DNA of 40,924 nt from CAZWES01 sp964632395. GTDB lineage: Bacteria; Patescibacteriota; Gracilibacteria; Peribacterales; Peribacteraceae. The notes under the pieces were generated by a model. It saw only the letters and a program-made list of their open reading frames with translations, was not told where the DNA came from and made no database searches. Made by a program: the position numbers and the translations under genes. Positions 40,469-40,924 of the stretch are shown here, one piece after another. Location: assembly GCA_964632395.1 (NCBI GenBank), contig CAZWES010000008.1, positions 1 to 40,924 on the forward strand, given 5' to 3'. Each line of letters opens with the position of its first letter. Position 1 is the first letter of the stretch.

Positions 40469-40653
40469 CTATAGGATTATATTGTTATATTGTTCGCCCT
40501 TCGACTCGGCTGCTCGCTCGGCTCGCGGCCTCGCTCAGGGCAGGCGCCGCTCGTGTGATTGTATTATACGCTCGGAGCCTGTCCTGAGCGAGCCCCGGAG
40601 CGAAGCGGAGGGGCGAGTCGAAGGAAACAATATAATCCTATAACAATATAATC
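40469..40653. repeat. Large inverted repeat, pth promoter region
   Basis: Outer arms TATAGGATTATATTGTTATA... and ...ACAATATAATCCTATAACAA; inner arms with GCCCTTCGACTCG and CGAGTCGAAGG; then a GC-rich centre with CTCAGG/CCTGAG and GCGAGC words. About 185 bases that could form a large cruciform. The pth promoter TATAAT is in the left arm. Confidence 0.7.
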
Positions 40654-40924
40654 ACTCAACTTCCACAAACTCCTCCTCAACTTCATCCTCAAATTCCTGC
40701 ATCTGCATCCTATCCGCCACCATCTCTGCAATTATGTCTTTCACAGCTGAACTATCCTTCATGTTCTTTGCACGTAAACTCTCCGCCATGCAAGCAAGTA
40801 TTGCAGATTCAACATCCTTAGGCTTTCTTACATTCTCAATCTCTACTACTGCACCGCTGCCGATTCGCTCAATCGTTAATGTCCCGTAATTCAGGATCGT
40901 TCCGAGTATTCCTTTTATCTCGTA
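40652..40924 (-). CDS. 3' end of a membrane-flanked PH-like protein (partial)
   Basis: The last 90 codons of a minus-strand frame, open at the window edge, ending TGA at 40652. The start of the visible part, GILGTILNYGTLTIERIGSGAVVEIENVRKPKDV, resembles the strand pattern of bacterial PH (YdbS/YdbT-type) domains. The remainder is helical and acidic (EFEDEVEEEFVEVE). Domain call tentative; the membrane part, if any, lies outside. Confidence 0.5.
   Translation of the reverse strand, partial: YEIKGILGTILNYGTLTIERIGSGAVVEIENVRKPKDVESAILACMAESLRAKNMKDSSAVKDIIAEMVADRMQMQEFEDEVEEEFVEVE

Overview
The window looks like a metagenome-derived scaffold from a Candidate Phyla Radiation (Patescibacteria) bacterium. 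Evidence: small compact genes, almost no Shine-Dalgarno sequences, many start codons 6-10 nt downstream of a -10 box, many dispersed intergenic palindromes, Cys-rich CGDGxC surface proteins, and two runs of N. TGA is used as a normal stop, so this is not a code-25 Gracilibacterium. A Peribacteria/Peregrinibacteria-like affiliation is a guess from gene style, not demonstrated.

Layout. 1-5215: Element A, an integrative element at the 3' end of a tRNA (probably tRNA-Pro, cut by the window edge). It has a large serine recombinase running into the tRNA antisense, then an SGNH-hydrolase-like membrane protein and a secreted SLH/transglutaminase-like protein as cargo. Three att-like junctions share a 7-bp core. 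5220-22376: mostly ordinary chromosome. It holds a sigma-region-4/HARE-HTH regulator, dut, tRNA-fMet, a GIY-YIG protein, a DivIC/FtsB-like protein, murC, rpmA, rplK-rplA, cfa, tRNA-Phe and a bactofilin-like membrane protein. It then carries a duplicated two-gene module (secreted Cys-rich helical protein plus membrane-anchored sigma-factor-like protein, present twice) and a Na+/Ca2+ exchanger. 22457-23363: a truncated, GC-rich sugar-isomerase fragment and an orphan ORF. 23364-32306: Element B, bounded by a 12-bp direct repeat of a tRNA-Met 3' end. It carries unknown genes, a SpoVG-like gene with a coupled mini-gene, a phage-replication-like HTH protein, a terminase-small-subunit-like protein, a structured RNA candidate, a 978-aa RelA/SpoT-synthetase plus helical-repeat protein, and a second serine recombinase ending inside the tRNA. 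32295-40924: chromosome with tRNA-Met, a RelE/Phd-type toxin-antitoxin pair, a glycosyltransferase, a half-size EamA transporter, ruvB, acs with a K+ channel, a lipoprotein, hicBA, pth and the 3' end of a PH-like protein.

How it works together. Both elements use tRNA 3' ends as attachment sites, and in both the recombinase frame continues in antisense through the tRNA. The recombinase C-terminal tail therefore depends on whether the element is integrated or excised. Element B has replication and TerS genes but no capsid, portal or large terminase, so it resembles a phage satellite carrying a candidate abortive-infection enzyme (alarmone synthetase with a repeat sensor). The two Cys-rich/membrane-sigma modules look like an envelope signalling system. 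All functional statements rest on reading motifs by eye; no search was run.
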